DNA from: Lolium rigidum
Lineage: Eukaryota; Streptophyta; Magnoliopsida; Poales; Poaceae
NCBI RefSeq assembly: GCF_022539505.1
Contig: NC_061509.1
Coordinates: 206,052,721 to 206,116,720, forward strand
Length of the DNA: 64,000 nucleotides
Reading direction: 5' to 3'
Below, piece by piece: positions 18,728 through 30,310 of this stretch (the stretch's first letter is position 1; each line of letters starts with the position of its first letter). Under the pieces are notes generated by a model. It had not been told where the DNA came from. It saw nothing but the letters and a program-made list of their open reading frames with translations, and did not search any database. A program made the position numbers and the translations under genes.

Positions 18728-21700
18728 ATGGATCAATTCGAACGGGACTTGGAACAGGAAGACATGTTCGCGGACATAATCCGCGATGGTACAGAAGCCG
18801 ACCGAGAAGACCGCGACTCCGGTGATGGAGAAGCCCGCGGCTCCGGTCATGGAGAAGCCGATGGCTCCGGTCATGGAGAAGCCGACGGCTCCGGTGACGG
18901 AGAAGCCGACGACTCCGGTGACGGAGAAGCCGACGGCTCCGGTCATGACGAGGTACTAATGGAATTCTATATGTACATATGTATTGAGGCATTAGTATAG
19001 AGGCATTAATGCAATTCTATATGTATTCTCTTAGGCCTCCGAAGATAAGATAGAGAAACGAGGCCCGACAAAGAAGTTGACCAAAAAAGACCACTTCACA
19101 ATTGAAGCTATATCACCGGAAGGCCAACCGGTGGTACCCGCGAATTCGGAGTGACATTCAAAAATCAGTGCGGAGTTGTGGTTAGAGATCGTATCCCGAT
19201 CACTGTCGGAGAATGGAACAAGACCAAGAATGTGACCGAAAATCAGGTTGCCGATAGGTACAAAGACACACTTTTCAGCGACCTCATGGCACATTTCACT
19301 TTGCCAGATTTGGGATCGGAGTCTGAGAATGCTTAGCAGCGGGCGCTAGTGAAGAAATGGGCTCTTAAGAAGATGGGGGAACTTTTCCGGGCGTATAAGA
19401 ACCGGTTATGGAAAAAATTATAAGAAAGACAAGAAGCCTCCATTATTCGAGAACTACCTAGCGAAGCAGGAGCATAACTGGGAAGAATTTGTGAGGTACA
19501 AAGAATCAGAGGAGGCTGTGAACTCGTCAACGAAAAACAAGAAGAATGCAAGCGAAAAGAAATATCACCATCATACGGGGCGAGGGGGCTACGGAGTAGC
19601 CATGCCTAAGTGGGATGCACAAGAGGCTGAGATGGAGCTGAACGGGATCACTCCGGAACCCACGCGAGAAGGATGGGACACTAGGGCTCGAAATTGGTTC
19701 CTCGCGCATGGCTGTGAGTATGACATGAAGACAGGGAACATTGTTAAAAGTGACACCAGGGTTAGGGTACCCAGGCAAAAATGGATTGAAGTGACAACAG
19801 ATATAAAGGCGGGAAAACTAAAGTTTGCTCCCGATAGAGAGAAAGACTTGCTGACGCTTGTCCTCGGTAATCCTGAGAAGGGAGGACGAACAAGAGGCTT
19901 CGGCCCTAGTGTTCCATGGTCGCTTGGGTTTCCGGCCGACGCGGAGACTTATAGAAGCCGAGCGAGAGCTAAACAACGCCAGGCTGGAGGTGCGAGAATG
20001 ACCGAGATGGCCGAGTTCCAACGCCGACTTGACCGGCAGCAGCGGGAGCTTCAGCAGCAGCAGCGGGAGATAAATGAACTAAAAGGACAGCGCCCGCCAG
20101 ATAATACCGCTGACATATCTCAGCGACGAGACAACAGCGTGGCCGACTCGGAGGCCCCTTCTACACGGATGATGATAGATGCCGGTCCTGGCGACCCCTT
20201 GGATGGAATCAAGGAGCAAACACCTTGTGATCTCCATGAGGTGTTCAGGAAGGTTTCTGTTAAGGTGGCGGTCGGTTATGTCTTACCAGCATTTGGACCT
20301 GAAGGTGAGCCGGCAACATGGCATGACAATCCGATTCCAGCTGGCTATGCTCGTGTCGGGGTGGATTCAGTTGTCCCGTCGTGGGAGACATTGGAGCTCG
20401 ATATCCCTGCAGGTGATGGGGGGCTTACACTTAGAGAGGTGCTGGGAGAAATCATTCTCTGGGAAAAGAAGAACATCAGGCTGCCAGGCTGGGTAGCACC
20501 TAGTACCAGTCGTCCCAGCAGGTCACCATCACCTCCTCCAGGTGATCGCAGGCCACCATCACCTCCTCCTACCGATCACATGTCGCCACCATCACCCCGT
20601 GGGTACGACGTCGACCACGACATCGGTAGTCCATCTCCATCTCCAGCGCCGCCGCCTCCGCCCACTAAGACTCGGAATGCACCCAGCCGGAAGCGTTTCA
20701 AGAGTCCTGTCCGCAAGATGTCACCCCTCCCAAAAGTACCAAAGGTTCCTCCCCCCCGTCCTTACGATCGTACCCCGGAGGAAAATGATGCCATTGTTAA
20801 GAAATACAATTATGATTTTTTTCATAAGCCAAAACCTCCTGCGCCAGAGCCATACACAGAGAAGCAAATAGAATATGCTACTAGTTTTCTGAACACACCA
20901 TCGCATTATGAGTTACACGAGAAGAAGGATGACTATACACGCACTCTTGCGAAGGTAATTGACCAAAAGAAGGCTGAAAAGGCTAAGGAGAAGGACATTG
21001 CTGGCACGAGCAAATCATCAGCTAGAAGTGCAGCTGAGAATAAGTCAACTTCAACAAGTGCACCCCTCAAGGCCAAGCAAACGACAAAAGGCAAAAAGAG
21101 AAAGGAAGTTCCCCTCCTCGGTGCTCAGCCCAAACAATCGATCCCAAGCACTCAAAGTGCTTAATGTTCCCAAGGTGTACCGGGAACATGGTGGTATCGA
21201 TATGGAAGAAGCTGCAAGGCTAGCGGCTTCATGTTCAGTTACCGTGGAGGAATTGCTACTTGCAGCAGATGCTGCACTACCCATTGCTGATATAGCTCCT
21301 AAATTTGTCTACGGGGCCGACTTGGTCAGCAGAGAGCAGCTGCATAAACTGCCAACACATATGCGGAATTTGCATCAGTGGTACCTTGATGCATGCAAGG
21401 AGAACATAATGTACATCGTGGCGAGTATACCATGGGAATATTACTACCGAAAGGAGGAGATCCATATTGAGATGAATGAACTCTGGCAGTTATTCAATCT
21501 AGATGCCCTCGACAAATCTCTCATGAGTTGCTATTGCTTGTAAGTTGTTAACTACATATAAGTTCATTTTCATTCAGTTCATGTTCGTTTTCATTGCATA
21601 TATATACTCATTATATCTTATGTGTTCTCTTATGCGGATCGAAGATCAGTGAATGCAAAAGTAATAATATTATCAATGTTGGGTTTATTGACCCGGATAA

Positions 21701-22270
21701 AATACATGTTGAAACGGTGAAGCATAAACGCGAAGAAACGGGGGAAACCTACTAAGGTTTTTGAGGGAGCAATATTTCTGTGATTCAATATTGTTTCCTT
21801 ACAACTACGAGTGAGAGTCTTAATGATCTTTTATGCACAATCAATTTTTCTTACTCGATGTTAAGTGTAATTCCTGACGTATATGCATAACATGTGCAGC
21901 TTCCACTGGATTCTACTAGACATTCAACCCTGATAAGGGAATAGTTGAAGTAAAAGACCCACTGAGTAGAGGCGTGGACGGGTTCCGGGACTTGCGAAGT
22001 TGCTCCAAGTGTAATTTCCTTCATCGCCGCGCTTTATCTTTCGTGAGATATCAATTAATTATCCACTCATTCAATCATTCTTTTGCTCGGCAGGGCTTGG
22101 CAAGCTTTGAAGAATCATCATAAGGAGATTACCTTTGCAAAGAAGCTAACATTTACTCCTGTATCGTGCCCCCAGCAGCCACAAGGGACGAATCTATGTG
22201 GATACTACGTTTGCGAGTCCATTCGCATGTTAACCACTGAGAAGCAGAACAAAAATAAATTCGACGTAAG
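18728..22270 (+). pseudogene. CACTA ORF2: DUF8039 and Ulp1-like (C48) peptidase protein, broken
   Basis: Exon 1 (18728-18952, ATG, MDQFERDLEQEDMFADIIRD, then five to six imperfect SGDGEADG acidic repeats) ends at a GT donor, and exon 2 starts at 19035 after TTAG. The frame shifts near 19150, stops at 19336, then is open from about 19491 to 21164. That part has a GR.RGFG-type conserved section, a coiled-coil QQREL stretch, DUF8039 (VAVGYVLPAFG...PAGYARVGVD...EKKNIRLPGW) and a proline/serine-rich linker. After another shift it runs to about 21540 (LDKSLMSCYCL). Remnants of a Ulp1-like cysteine peptidase follow, with its His region (FHWILLDIQP, about 21903) and Cys region (GTNLCGYYVCES, about 22190). 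Ulp1 folds remove SUMO; the CACTA role is unknown. Confidence 0.75.
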
Positions 22271-22280
22271 CAATAACATT

Positions 22281-22779
22281 CACAACTTTATTTATTATCA
22301 TCAATATTTCGTTATCAAGACTGATATAGTCATACTCATCTCATTTTGGTATATAGGTCGACTTCATGCGGGACGAGACTCCAACCAAAGGAACACACAC
22401 TAGGAATCGCGGAGGAACCGGCGGGACTTTTGGTTAGAGAAGTAATAAACAACAAAGGCTTGTTTAGTCCAAATAGATGCTCTACCTCCAAATAGACGGT
22501 CGTTAGTACCGCTTGTCGATCGTGACCTCCATGTATATATGTAGGGAATCTACGAATATGTGTAAGGGGAATCGACTTTTGCTTCCAATATTTGTTTGAT
22601 CGATCTATATATATATATATATATATATTGAATGAACGTGTACAACTTCTAGTAGCGTACAAATATATGCAATTTTTATTTTCGAACGAAAAAATGAAAT
22701 AACAGGCGGTCGGTGGCAGGGGGGAGGGGTGCTGCACCCCTCAAACCCTAAAGCAGCAGCGTTGTGCGCGCGCCACGTA
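22281..22779. other. CACTA 3' region without a gene
   Basis: 3' DNA of ORF2 includes a TATATA microsatellite (22600-22628). No supported ORF is present. Confidence 0.45.
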
Positions 22780-22983
22780 GAGGGCCTTTTGTCGCGGGTG
22801 GTAATACCGCCCGCGACAAAAGGGCATGTGCCGTGCGCGCCCCGCAGCTGCCACGTGGTGGATCTTATATAAGCGACCCGCGATAAAAGGTGGACCCTTT
22901 TGTCGCGCCTCCGTTGTCGCGGCTGGCCGCCCGCGACAAAAGACCCTTACCACCCGGAACAAAAGGCCTGTTATCTACTAGTG
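22780..22983. promoter_or_regulatory. Module 4: right subterminal hairpins, TATA element and TIR
   Basis: CCTTTTGTCGCGGGTGGTAATACCGC...AAAAGG at about 22787-22825 is a hairpin of the same type as at the left end. TTATATAAG lies at 22865-22873, and further half-hairpins follow up to the terminal CCTGTTATCTACTAGTG (22967-22983). Confidence 0.7.
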
Positions 22984-23125
22984 GGCCTAGCACTGCTGAA
23001 GTACGTGTTTTGGATTTGTTCCACGCAGTTTAACTGCGGAAATCCCCGAGACACGCAAGAATTCAATCGCGGCGCGTATCTCTATTCTCAAAGCGGTGCA
23101 ACATGCCATCTGCCGCACTGCCGTC

Positions 23126-23133
23126 TATAAATA
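23126..23133 (+). promoter_or_regulatory. TATA box of the beta-expansin gene
   Basis: TATAAATA lies 108 bp before the ATG at 23234, which leaves room for a pyrimidine-rich 5' leader of about 75 bp. The CACTA end is 142 bp further upstream, so only a short native proximal promoter (22984-23125) remains joined to it. Confidence 0.75.
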
Positions 23134-23233
23134 GAAGAGAAGATTACACTCCCTAGCACACACCACCCCTCTACTTCAGTCTCTTCTTCCTTGTACTCTA
23201 GTGATCCTCACTGAGAGAGAGTGAGAGAGAGGC

Positions 23234-24509
23234 ATGGCGTTTTCCATGGCCAAGATCTCAGCGTCCTTCGCCATGCTCACGGCTCTGGCCTTCCTCGTTC
23301 ATCCCTGCGCATCCGCCGAGTTCCACCGCAAGCTCTCCAGCTGGTCCGACGGCGGCGCCACCTGGTACGGTGGCCCGACCGGCGCTGGGACCGACGGTAA
23401 GACACGGTCGCACGAGATCTCATATACTTCTTTCTAGTACTAGTCATGGTAGAACAGCTATATATGTCCTGTGTATTCTTGCACAGATACAGCTGCAAGT
23501 ACTAAGGCCAGTACGTTATATATGTCCTGTGTATCTGTGACTTCACGCAGGTGGCGCGTGCGGGTACCAGGACGCCGTCGACCTGCCGCCCTTCTCCTCC
23601 ATGATCGCGGCGGGGAGCCCGTCCATCTACGAGGGAGGGAAAGGCTGCGGATCTTGTTACGAGGTTCGTTCCCTCCATATATCATGGATACAACAGGGTC
23701 CTAGAATTTCAAGGTCACTCCGCTATTTGCTCGATCAGCTTAACTACAACCACGTAAACGTCGCAGGTGAAATGCTCGGGTCACGAGTCGTGCTCCTCCA
23801 GCCCGGTGACCGTCGTCCTCACCGACCTGTGCCCCGGCGGGCCGTGCCTTGAAGAGTCTGTCCACTTCGACCTCAGCGGGACGGCGTTCGGCGGCATGGC
23901 GATGCCCGGCCAGGCCGACAAGCTCCGATCCGCCGGTCGCCTCCAAATTCAGTACACTCGGTAAGCTAGCTAACCGTCTAATTCACGTGCATTTTTCAAC
24001 GAACACAGACGTATCGTAGGGCAAGCTTGTCCGGACGCTCGTAAAAGAACGGTAGCTACTAGCTAGGCAGCTAAAGTACCTCACACGGACACACGTTATG
24101 CGTACTGCTTTCTGGATCGACCGACTAGCGACTAACTGCCGTGTGTCTAATCTACGTCTTGCCTTTTGTCCTGCCCTGCAGAGTCCCATGCAAGTGGCAG
24201 GGGGTGGACATAGCCTTCAAGGTGGACACCGGCTCCAACGACTACTACCTGGCCATGCTCGTCGAGTACGAGTCCGGCGACGGCGACCTGTCGTCCGTCG
24301 AGCTCATGCAGGGCGGCGGCGGCGGCGGCGGGTGGTCTAAGATGGATCAGTCGTGGGGCGCCGTGTGGAGGTACAACTCCGGGCCCAAGCTGCAGCCGCC
24401 CTTCTCCGTCCGCCTCACCTCCAGCTCCGGCAAGATCCTCGTCGCCAGCAACGTCATCCCGGCAGGCTGGAAGCCCGGCGGCATGTACCGCTCCGTCGTG
24501 AACTACTGA
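23234..24509 (+). CDS. EXPB: Beta-expansin, four exons, intact
   Basis: Exons 23234-23396, 23551-23663, 23767-23960 and 24182-24509, all with GT-AG borders, give 265 residues. Residues 1-28 are a signal peptide (cleavage expected after ASA). The double-psi beta-barrel domain spans about 40-155, with GACGY (56-60), the conserved Cys set (C58, C95, C101, C114, C119), TD (111-112) and HFD (125-127). The C-terminal expansin domain spans about 158-265 ([27 protein letters not shown]...YRS). Length and motif set fit grass beta-expansins. The protein is secreted to the wall and loosens polysaccharide contacts during growth without hydrolysis. It is GC-rich, unlike the surrounding repeats. The glycine run near residue 206 is longer than usual. 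Confidence 0.93.
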
Positions 24510-24533
24510 GACGCATGGATCGTCTAGCCGGTT

Positions 24534-24539
24534 AATAAA
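24534..24539 (+). terminator. Possible polyadenylation signal of the expansin gene
   Basis: AATAAA lies 25 bp after the stop codon. A second AATAAA at 24758-24763, about 250 bp after the stop, is a more usual distance for a plant 3' UTR. Confidence 0.45.
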
Positions 24540-24763
24540 TATGGTGCGTTCGCACGCAAGCCCGCCCCGCGCGCGCCCGTATATATGAAGAGGTGTGGCG
24601 CAGTGGCACTAGCTTCTGGTTTATGTTTGGAGCTATATGTATGGGCGTGTGGATATCTATGTGTAATCACCATTAATAGTAGTCTGTCGCTTGTGCCGCA
24701 AGTGCTTCCTTGTGCTTCTGTGTAGTAGTATACTCACGGCATGCATCTACTTTGCCAAATAAA

Positions 24764-25559
24764 AGACACAGTTTCTTTCGGGCCCTCCCAAACACCTTCA
24801 TCAATCCATGCTGAAGCCAGAAACTCCCACGCGTCATGCACACCTCCCGCTCACTGCACTCCCATACCTTTTTACAGAAGAAGAAACAAATCTAGGTAGG
24901 GAAGGAGATCATCTATGGAGTATCGATCCATTGAGTGATTCATCAGCCAAACCAAGTAAAAGGACGAGACGGGAAATTACCTTACATGCTGGATCCAATC
25001 CACGAACAATTGCTTGAATAGCCTCCTCTCCCCTCCTCTCCTCGACAAGTACAAATCTAAGTCGTGTCGCCCGCCTTAGTCGCACGCAGCAGCTCCACCC
25101 CTCTTGGTATATATAGACGTCTACATGCTGAGGGCTTAGCTTTCGTGAAAGTTTGAAATGAGACACCAATTCTTCATCTCTACTGGTTCCTTACCAAGAC
25201 GGACATTGCCGCAAAACATCGATAGAGAGTAGACGTGCATGGATGAGCAACCTATAATTTCAGTTCAATCATTTATGATGGAAAAAACTAGCATAATTAC
25301 AATTCTTGATTAATAGCAAAGTGAAGCTGCTAGTATATTTTCTAAAGTTTCTGTCACGTCTCTTGCCGGTGTGATTGCCGGCAAGAGGATCTGGTTGACA
25401 CCTGCCTTGGAACAGAAGAAAGGAAGAAATAAAAGACAAGAAGGAGACGGCAGAATAATTTTCTTAATTTCTATTCCAATTCAGGCATGGTTCGATTACA
25501 GAAAAATTATATACAGCATAAAATAGGCAGGAGGGAGTAGCAAAATTTGCATTGACACT
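24764..25559. other. Intergenic DNA between expansin and LINE
   Basis: No gene is supported. A perfect 10-bp inverted repeat, CTCTTGCCGG and CCGGCAAGAG with an 8-base loop, lies at 25360-25387. Confidence 0.5.
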
Positions 25560-28500
25560 CATGGGCAGAACAATAATAATTATATTATATTACATGAACA
25601 ATAAACAGAAGGCCACTTGGCCCGGTTTTATAAATAAAGCTCTCCTGGCAAACGGTACATAAGTGTCATACAAACCACACACACGCAACGCAAAACGCCT
25701 AAACGCTAGCAAGTTTGACCCAACCCAGGTCCAGGAGACAAACTGACATAGAGATACAAAGCTGAACGGAACTAAACAAAGGCACACTATTCCCTCAAAA
25801 AAAAAAAAAAAACAAAGGCACACTCAACACTCAACCAAGCTAGATGGAAACTAAAGCAAGTCCATGGTCGAGTCTCCGCTGGGTCCTCCGCTACTCAGCT
25901 CGCAGTCTCGCGTAAAGTCTCCTAACGTCGTCCACCGCCGCATCCAGCATCGCCCGATCCCTGCATATGGATCAACATTTGATAAAAAAACATCAGCCGG
26001 ATTCCCGATCATCTTTCCTGCAATGGTTAGTTTGTTGCGTGTGGTCCGCAAAGTCCAACATTGGGCTGCGAACGTAAACCAAACTAGCCTACGAAGGGGG
26101 CATATAGGTCTTGGGTGATTGCAATGAACTTCCCCGGCCTGGCGGGGTTCCAGTCGCAGTGGAGGAGTTAACTCCAGCTCACATCAACTTGGTGATAGGA
26201 CAGGAGAAGAAGATGTGATTACCGTCTTCCACCTCCCGACAAAGCGCACACCTCCCATCCGAAGGCCCATGTCGCTTGGAAACTTGCTCGCACGAGGGTA
26301 GACGACCTCGGATCAGTTGCCACAAGAACACACGGATCTTAGGGGGAACCCTGGTGCGCCAAGCTTCTTCGAAGCAAGTGACTGCCGCTCCGTGCGTTAG
26401 TGCAAGATAGACCGATTTTGGATGATCCCTGAGGCATCGAGGGACCGGGACACCTTATCCTCCTCGAACTCAAGTTGCCAGCCCGTGGCAACCCGTGGCT
26501 TCCGGGCACAGGTTGTTCCACTCGACAGTCTCAGCCAGTCCAAAACGTCGCCTGAACTCCACCCCCCACTCCCCGGGTTCCCTTCCCGAGGTCGAGCATC
26601 AAACACTAAAATCAACAGATCAGTGCAGCAGCTAAAGAGGAGGGGAAATCTGGCCATGAAGGGTCCCCTACCCGTCCACCAGTCCAGCCAAAATTTGGTG
26701 CGTCTCCCATTGCGCGCCACGTGTTTGGCTCCCAACTTAAAATAACATTTAATTTTTTTGTATGGAGTTCCAAAATTGGGAGCCCCTGGATGGGACCGTA
26801 GCATCAAAGAGATCTCTTTCCACCAGGTACTTTGCACGGATGATGTCTACCCATAGACCCTCCGCGTTTTGATAGAGTTTACAAATCCATTAGAGCATCA
26901 GTGCGATGTTCAAAAGCTTGGTGTTGAGGATTCCCAATCCTCCGAACCCTTTAGGCTTGCACACCGTAGCCCAGTCTACCATGTGATACTTACATTTGTT
27001 GCCCACTCCCTCCCAGAAGAAGCGGGCTCTCGGCTTGTCCATGGCCTTATGGGTGCTGTCAAAGAGCAAATAGAGGCTCATGGCAAACTAGGGAAGGCTG
27101 GACAAGCAGGAGTTGGTCAGCTCCAATCTGCCATCTGAGGCCAAGAACAGTCCCTGCCACGGGTCCACCCTACGCCCGATTTTCTCCGGCAGGAAGTTCC
27201 AATCCGCTACCCTTAGCGCTTTGTCACTGATAGGTAGGCCCAGATATTTGATCGGGAATCCCCCCGCTTGCAATTGAGCATGCAGGATACCTGGTGTTGA
27301 AGCTCCAGTAGGACCCTGTCACCACCATTTCGCTCTTATCAAAGTTGATCTTCAGTCCTGACATATTCTCGAAATACAGCAGGATAGTCTTAAGGTTCGC
27401 AATCCCTAAGCATGTTGGTCTAATCAGGACCATGGTGTCGTCAGCATACTGTAGATGTGTCACCCCCCCCCCTGGAATGAGGTGCGGGATAACCCCCTAA
27501 ATGTGTACCGCCGAGCTATCCTTAGCAAGGATGGCTGCGAGCCCATCTACAATGATCAAGTCGAATAGAATCGGGGAGAGAGGGTCGCCCTGTCGTACTC
27601 CCCTGGCGTTGCAGAAGTACGGGCCAATCTTCCCATTCACATTGATGGCAGTCTGGCCGCCCTTGACCAGCTCCATCAACAGATGCACAACACGTGCCGA
27701 GAATCCCTTACGCAGGAGAATCTCCTGGAGGAAGTCCCAGCTGACTCTATCGTAAGCCTTCTCAAAGTCTAGTTTGAGAAGCAAGCCCTCTTGCTTCCCA
27801 ACATGGAGTTCATGTGCAATCTCGTGAAGAGCCAGAGCCCCCTCGTGCAAGCATCTCCCTTTGATGAATGCAAATTGGCTTCGGTCAATCGTGCTATGAG
27901 CTAACGGAGCTAGTCTAATTGCATAAGCCTTAGCCACAAACTTAAAAATGACATTGATCAAAGCAATTGGACGAAACTGCGTGATCTATTCCGCCCCCTT
28001 GACCTTCGGGATGAGAGAAATTATCCCGAAGTTAAGGAGAGCGATGTCTACCCTCCCTAGGGAAAAGTCATTAAGCATATGAAGGATAGGTCCTCGAAGG
28101 ATTCCCCGGAATCTCTTGAAGAACAAAACCAGTAAGCCATTCGGTCCAGGCGCCGAGTCAGGCTTCATGCTGGAGAGGACCTCATCCAACTCCTCTGCTG
28201 TGAAGGTGATCTCTAAGCCCCAGTTTTCCTCGGCCGAGATCTTCTGATCATCTCCCCAGAGATCGGGGCCGAGGGCGAAGACCCTATCTTCCCCCACAGT
28301 GCCCATGAGGCCCTGATAGAACTGATAAACATGCTCCATGAGGGCCCGCGGCTCGTCGACCTCACCCCCCTCGGTGATGAGGCGAGGAATAGAGCACTTA
28401 CGTTTGAGTCCGTTCGCAATCGCGTGGAAGTAGGCGGTGCAGGAGTCACCCTTCAAAATCCACTGAGTCCTCCTCCGCTGCCGCCAGTACTCCTCGTCAA

Positions 28501-28700
28501 CCCGGTCCGGCGCCACCAACTGGTCCTCGAGGAAATAGCGGAGGGCACATCCCTCCTCATCTAGACCGTTGGAGTCAGCCACCTGGTCCAGGTCTTCCAC
28601 CTGGCGAAGCAGGTTAGCGCGGTCCCTCTTCTCCCTCCCCAAGTTGGCACCCCACCCCTTGAGGAATTGGCCGGAATTGCGAGGCAAATTGCCACATCTC
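25560..28700 (-). pseudogene. L1-type LINE, ORF2 reverse transcriptase remnant, 5'-truncated
   Basis: On the minus strand the region preceding the RT (from about 28690; EEYWRQRRRTQWILKGDSC, SAPGPNGLLVLFFKRF) leads into the RT domain. RT blocks include LLKLDFEKAYDRVSWDFL, GVRQGDPLSPILF and LQYADDTMVLI, with the catalytic YADD at about 27437-27448. A zinc-finger zf-RVT-like part follows (CARKPRVATGWQLEFEEDKV, ALCREVEDG-type region, to about 26150). In-frame stops and frameshifts occur near 27985, 27490, 27300 and throughout the 3' third. The end near 25560-25620 reads CTTTATTTATAAAACCGGGC, a common plant LINE 3' end. No endonuclease domain is present. In life the enzyme would copy its own RNA at a nicked target. 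Confidence 0.85.
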
Positions 28701-29015
28701 CACGGAACCCTATTACATGAACAACGAAACTTATCCTCCACCATGTACACTTGAACTGAAAATTGGCGGTGCATCTGAACAGATGTCAACGTGCAGACCT
28801 GCGTGAGAGATCTCAATCTATTGTCGCCGAGATACAAATCCCTCCGCCGCCGGCGCCTCCTGGTGCTGGGCAACCCATCGCCAGCACACAAATCTCCCAG
28901 CCACGCGTGCGGCGCCAGATGGAGAGCTCGACGGGGCAAACCATCTTGCCGATGTAGTCCGGCGCCAGCGAACAAGCCAGACAGCACGTCCTTTGCTCCG
29001 GCGCTGACGCGCCGC
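28701..29015. other. Unassigned stretch between two LINE pieces
   Basis: GC-rich sequence joins the 5' break of the first LINE to the poly(A) of the next. ORFs run through it, but none resembles LINE proteins. Confidence 0.4.
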
Positions 29016-29400
29016 CTCTTTTTTTTTTTTTTTTAAGGAAAACCTAACAATGTTACATCACGAATTATATGAGATCCCACATGGGTCTCCTTTGAGCTAT
29101 AAGCAAATATCGCTAATTCGTGTGCCACTTGATTAGCCTTCCTTGGACAATGATGGAAAGACACCTCAGTCATTCAGCTAAGATCGCCGCATATGGATTC
29201 CATACTTCAATCATGCCGTTACAGCATTGGATCAGTTCAAGAGAGTCTGACTCGATCCACACCCTGAAGCATCAAATCTTTCTAAGAATTCCAAGCCTCG
29301 TAGTAGGCTTAACGCCTCCGCCGTAGCCGCACTTAGCACATTTTCAAGTGGGCAATACATTTCCTCTATCACCTCATCTTTATAGTTTCGGAGGATCGCT
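29016..29400 (-). pseudogene. Second LINE 3' end: RNase H-like domain and poly(A) tail
   Basis: A 17-18 base T run at 29017-29034 on the plus strand is a poly(A) tail in minus orientation. Just before it, minus-strand frames give the C-terminal RNase H-like (RVT_3) domain of plant LINEs: AILRNYKDEVIEEMYCPLEN with AATAEALSLLRGLEF, then WIESDSLELIQCCN, then CPRKANQVAHELAIFA to a stop at about 29035. Two frameshifts separate these parts. It is severely 5'-truncated, as is usual for LINE copies. Confidence 0.75.
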
Positions 29401-29704
29401 CCGGCCACCTCTCATGTTGGTAGGTGATAGAACGGGGAGTTAGGAGGGGAAATACTGCTAGGGATTTGATTCGGCCACAATCCGCAAAGATCTCCATCGG
29501 ACGTCTCTGAGCGCTCCGACCACAGAGCAGGCCTCTAATGCAATATTTTTGTTTTGGGCTGAAAACTTCGTATCGCTCGCTCGGGCCAAACAAAGAAAGT
29601 CTCCCTTATAAGTGTGAAAATTTGGTGACGAGCGGCAGGCTACCAAAACTGGACATGCACGCATACATAAAGATTATTCGAGGCTGAACAGCTACACTTC
29701 ATTA
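29401..29704. other. Intergenic DNA, no gene seen
   Basis: Short ORFs only, without recognisable domains. Confidence 0.4.
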
Positions 29705-30028
29705 GACTACAACCTACTTGTTTTTTTTAGGGTAAACCTGAAACTTTATTAAACAGGCGGGGTTACAGAGCGATCAAGTTCTAGCAACTGAAGGACATCT
29801 TCAGGTCCAGAACCTAACCATATAATAGACTGGCGTTGTAATCTTGCCAAGTTTGCAAGAAAATCACTAACCCTAACCTGTATGTGTTCCACCTTTACAA
29901 AACAACATTGACACAAAATACTAGCTAAGCTTTTAATCTTATTCACCCAATGAAGAAAGGGTGATCTGTCGTGGGTTGGGGAAGAAACCGCAACAACCAA
30001 TTACGACATTGACTACAACCTACTTGTT
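29705..30028 (-). mobile_element. 5'-truncated LINE insertion with 18-bp target duplication
   Basis: GACTACAACCTACTTGTT occurs at 29705-29722 and again at 30011-30028. The 288 bp between them start with a T run (poly(A) on the minus strand). They encode on the minus strand the C-terminal tail of a LINE RNase H region (VSDFLANLARLQ and WLGSGPEDVLQL). Duplication length, tail and truncation fit target-primed reverse transcription. Confidence 0.85.
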
Positions 30029-30310
30029 GGGCACCACATCTATCTTCGTAAATATGGAACTCCAGGCCTTACCACACCTTTCTCCAACATTTGCTCCTAG
30101 CTTCCTCTTCTTTTAAAAAAAAGTTTAGCACCTTTTTCTTATTCAGTAAAATTGTTACCTTTTAGGTTTCGAGAAAGGAGGATATTACCTTACATGTAGT
30201 CTTGACACCTCTTTAAATTTCAGTTTGGAACACACAAGGCTTTTACATATGTAACTACTAGCAACAACAATTGTCTTGAACAAGTAAGCTTAATCTCCAT
30301 GAGTATTGTC
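30029..30310. other. 3' flank of the DUF1618 gene, no gene seen
   Basis: AT-rich DNA; no ORF or repeat is recognised. Confidence 0.4.

Larger units (their letters stand above)
11188..22983 (+). mobile_element. Complete 11.8-kb CACTA (En/Spm) transposon with GGC target duplication
   Basis: The left terminus CACTAGTGGAAAACAGG (11188-11204) matches the inverted right terminus (22967-22983) at 15 of 17 positions. Both flanks carry the 3-bp duplication GGC (11185-11187 and 22984-22986), as expected for En/Spm transposition. Contents in order: hairpin subterminal repeats, TNP2 transposase remnant (+), 67-bp tandem repeats, accessory ORF (+), AP2/ERF-like gene (-), 83-bp G-box repeats, more hairpin repeats, AT-rich and telomere-like repeats, ORF2 (+), and a right-end hairpin cluster. 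Both transposition genes are broken, so it is probably not autonomous now. Confidence 0.9.

Noticed and set aside
18653..18992. Minus-strand ORFs with repeated VGFSVTGA or RRLLRHRS units
   Set aside because: They are the antisense of the acidic repeats of ORF2 exon 1 (18728-18952), which has a proper start and splice site.
25360..25387. Bacterial-type terminator hairpin
   Set aside because: It is a perfect 10-bp stem, but the DNA is plant nuclear and no transcript ends there; listed only as an inverted repeat in the intergenic entry.
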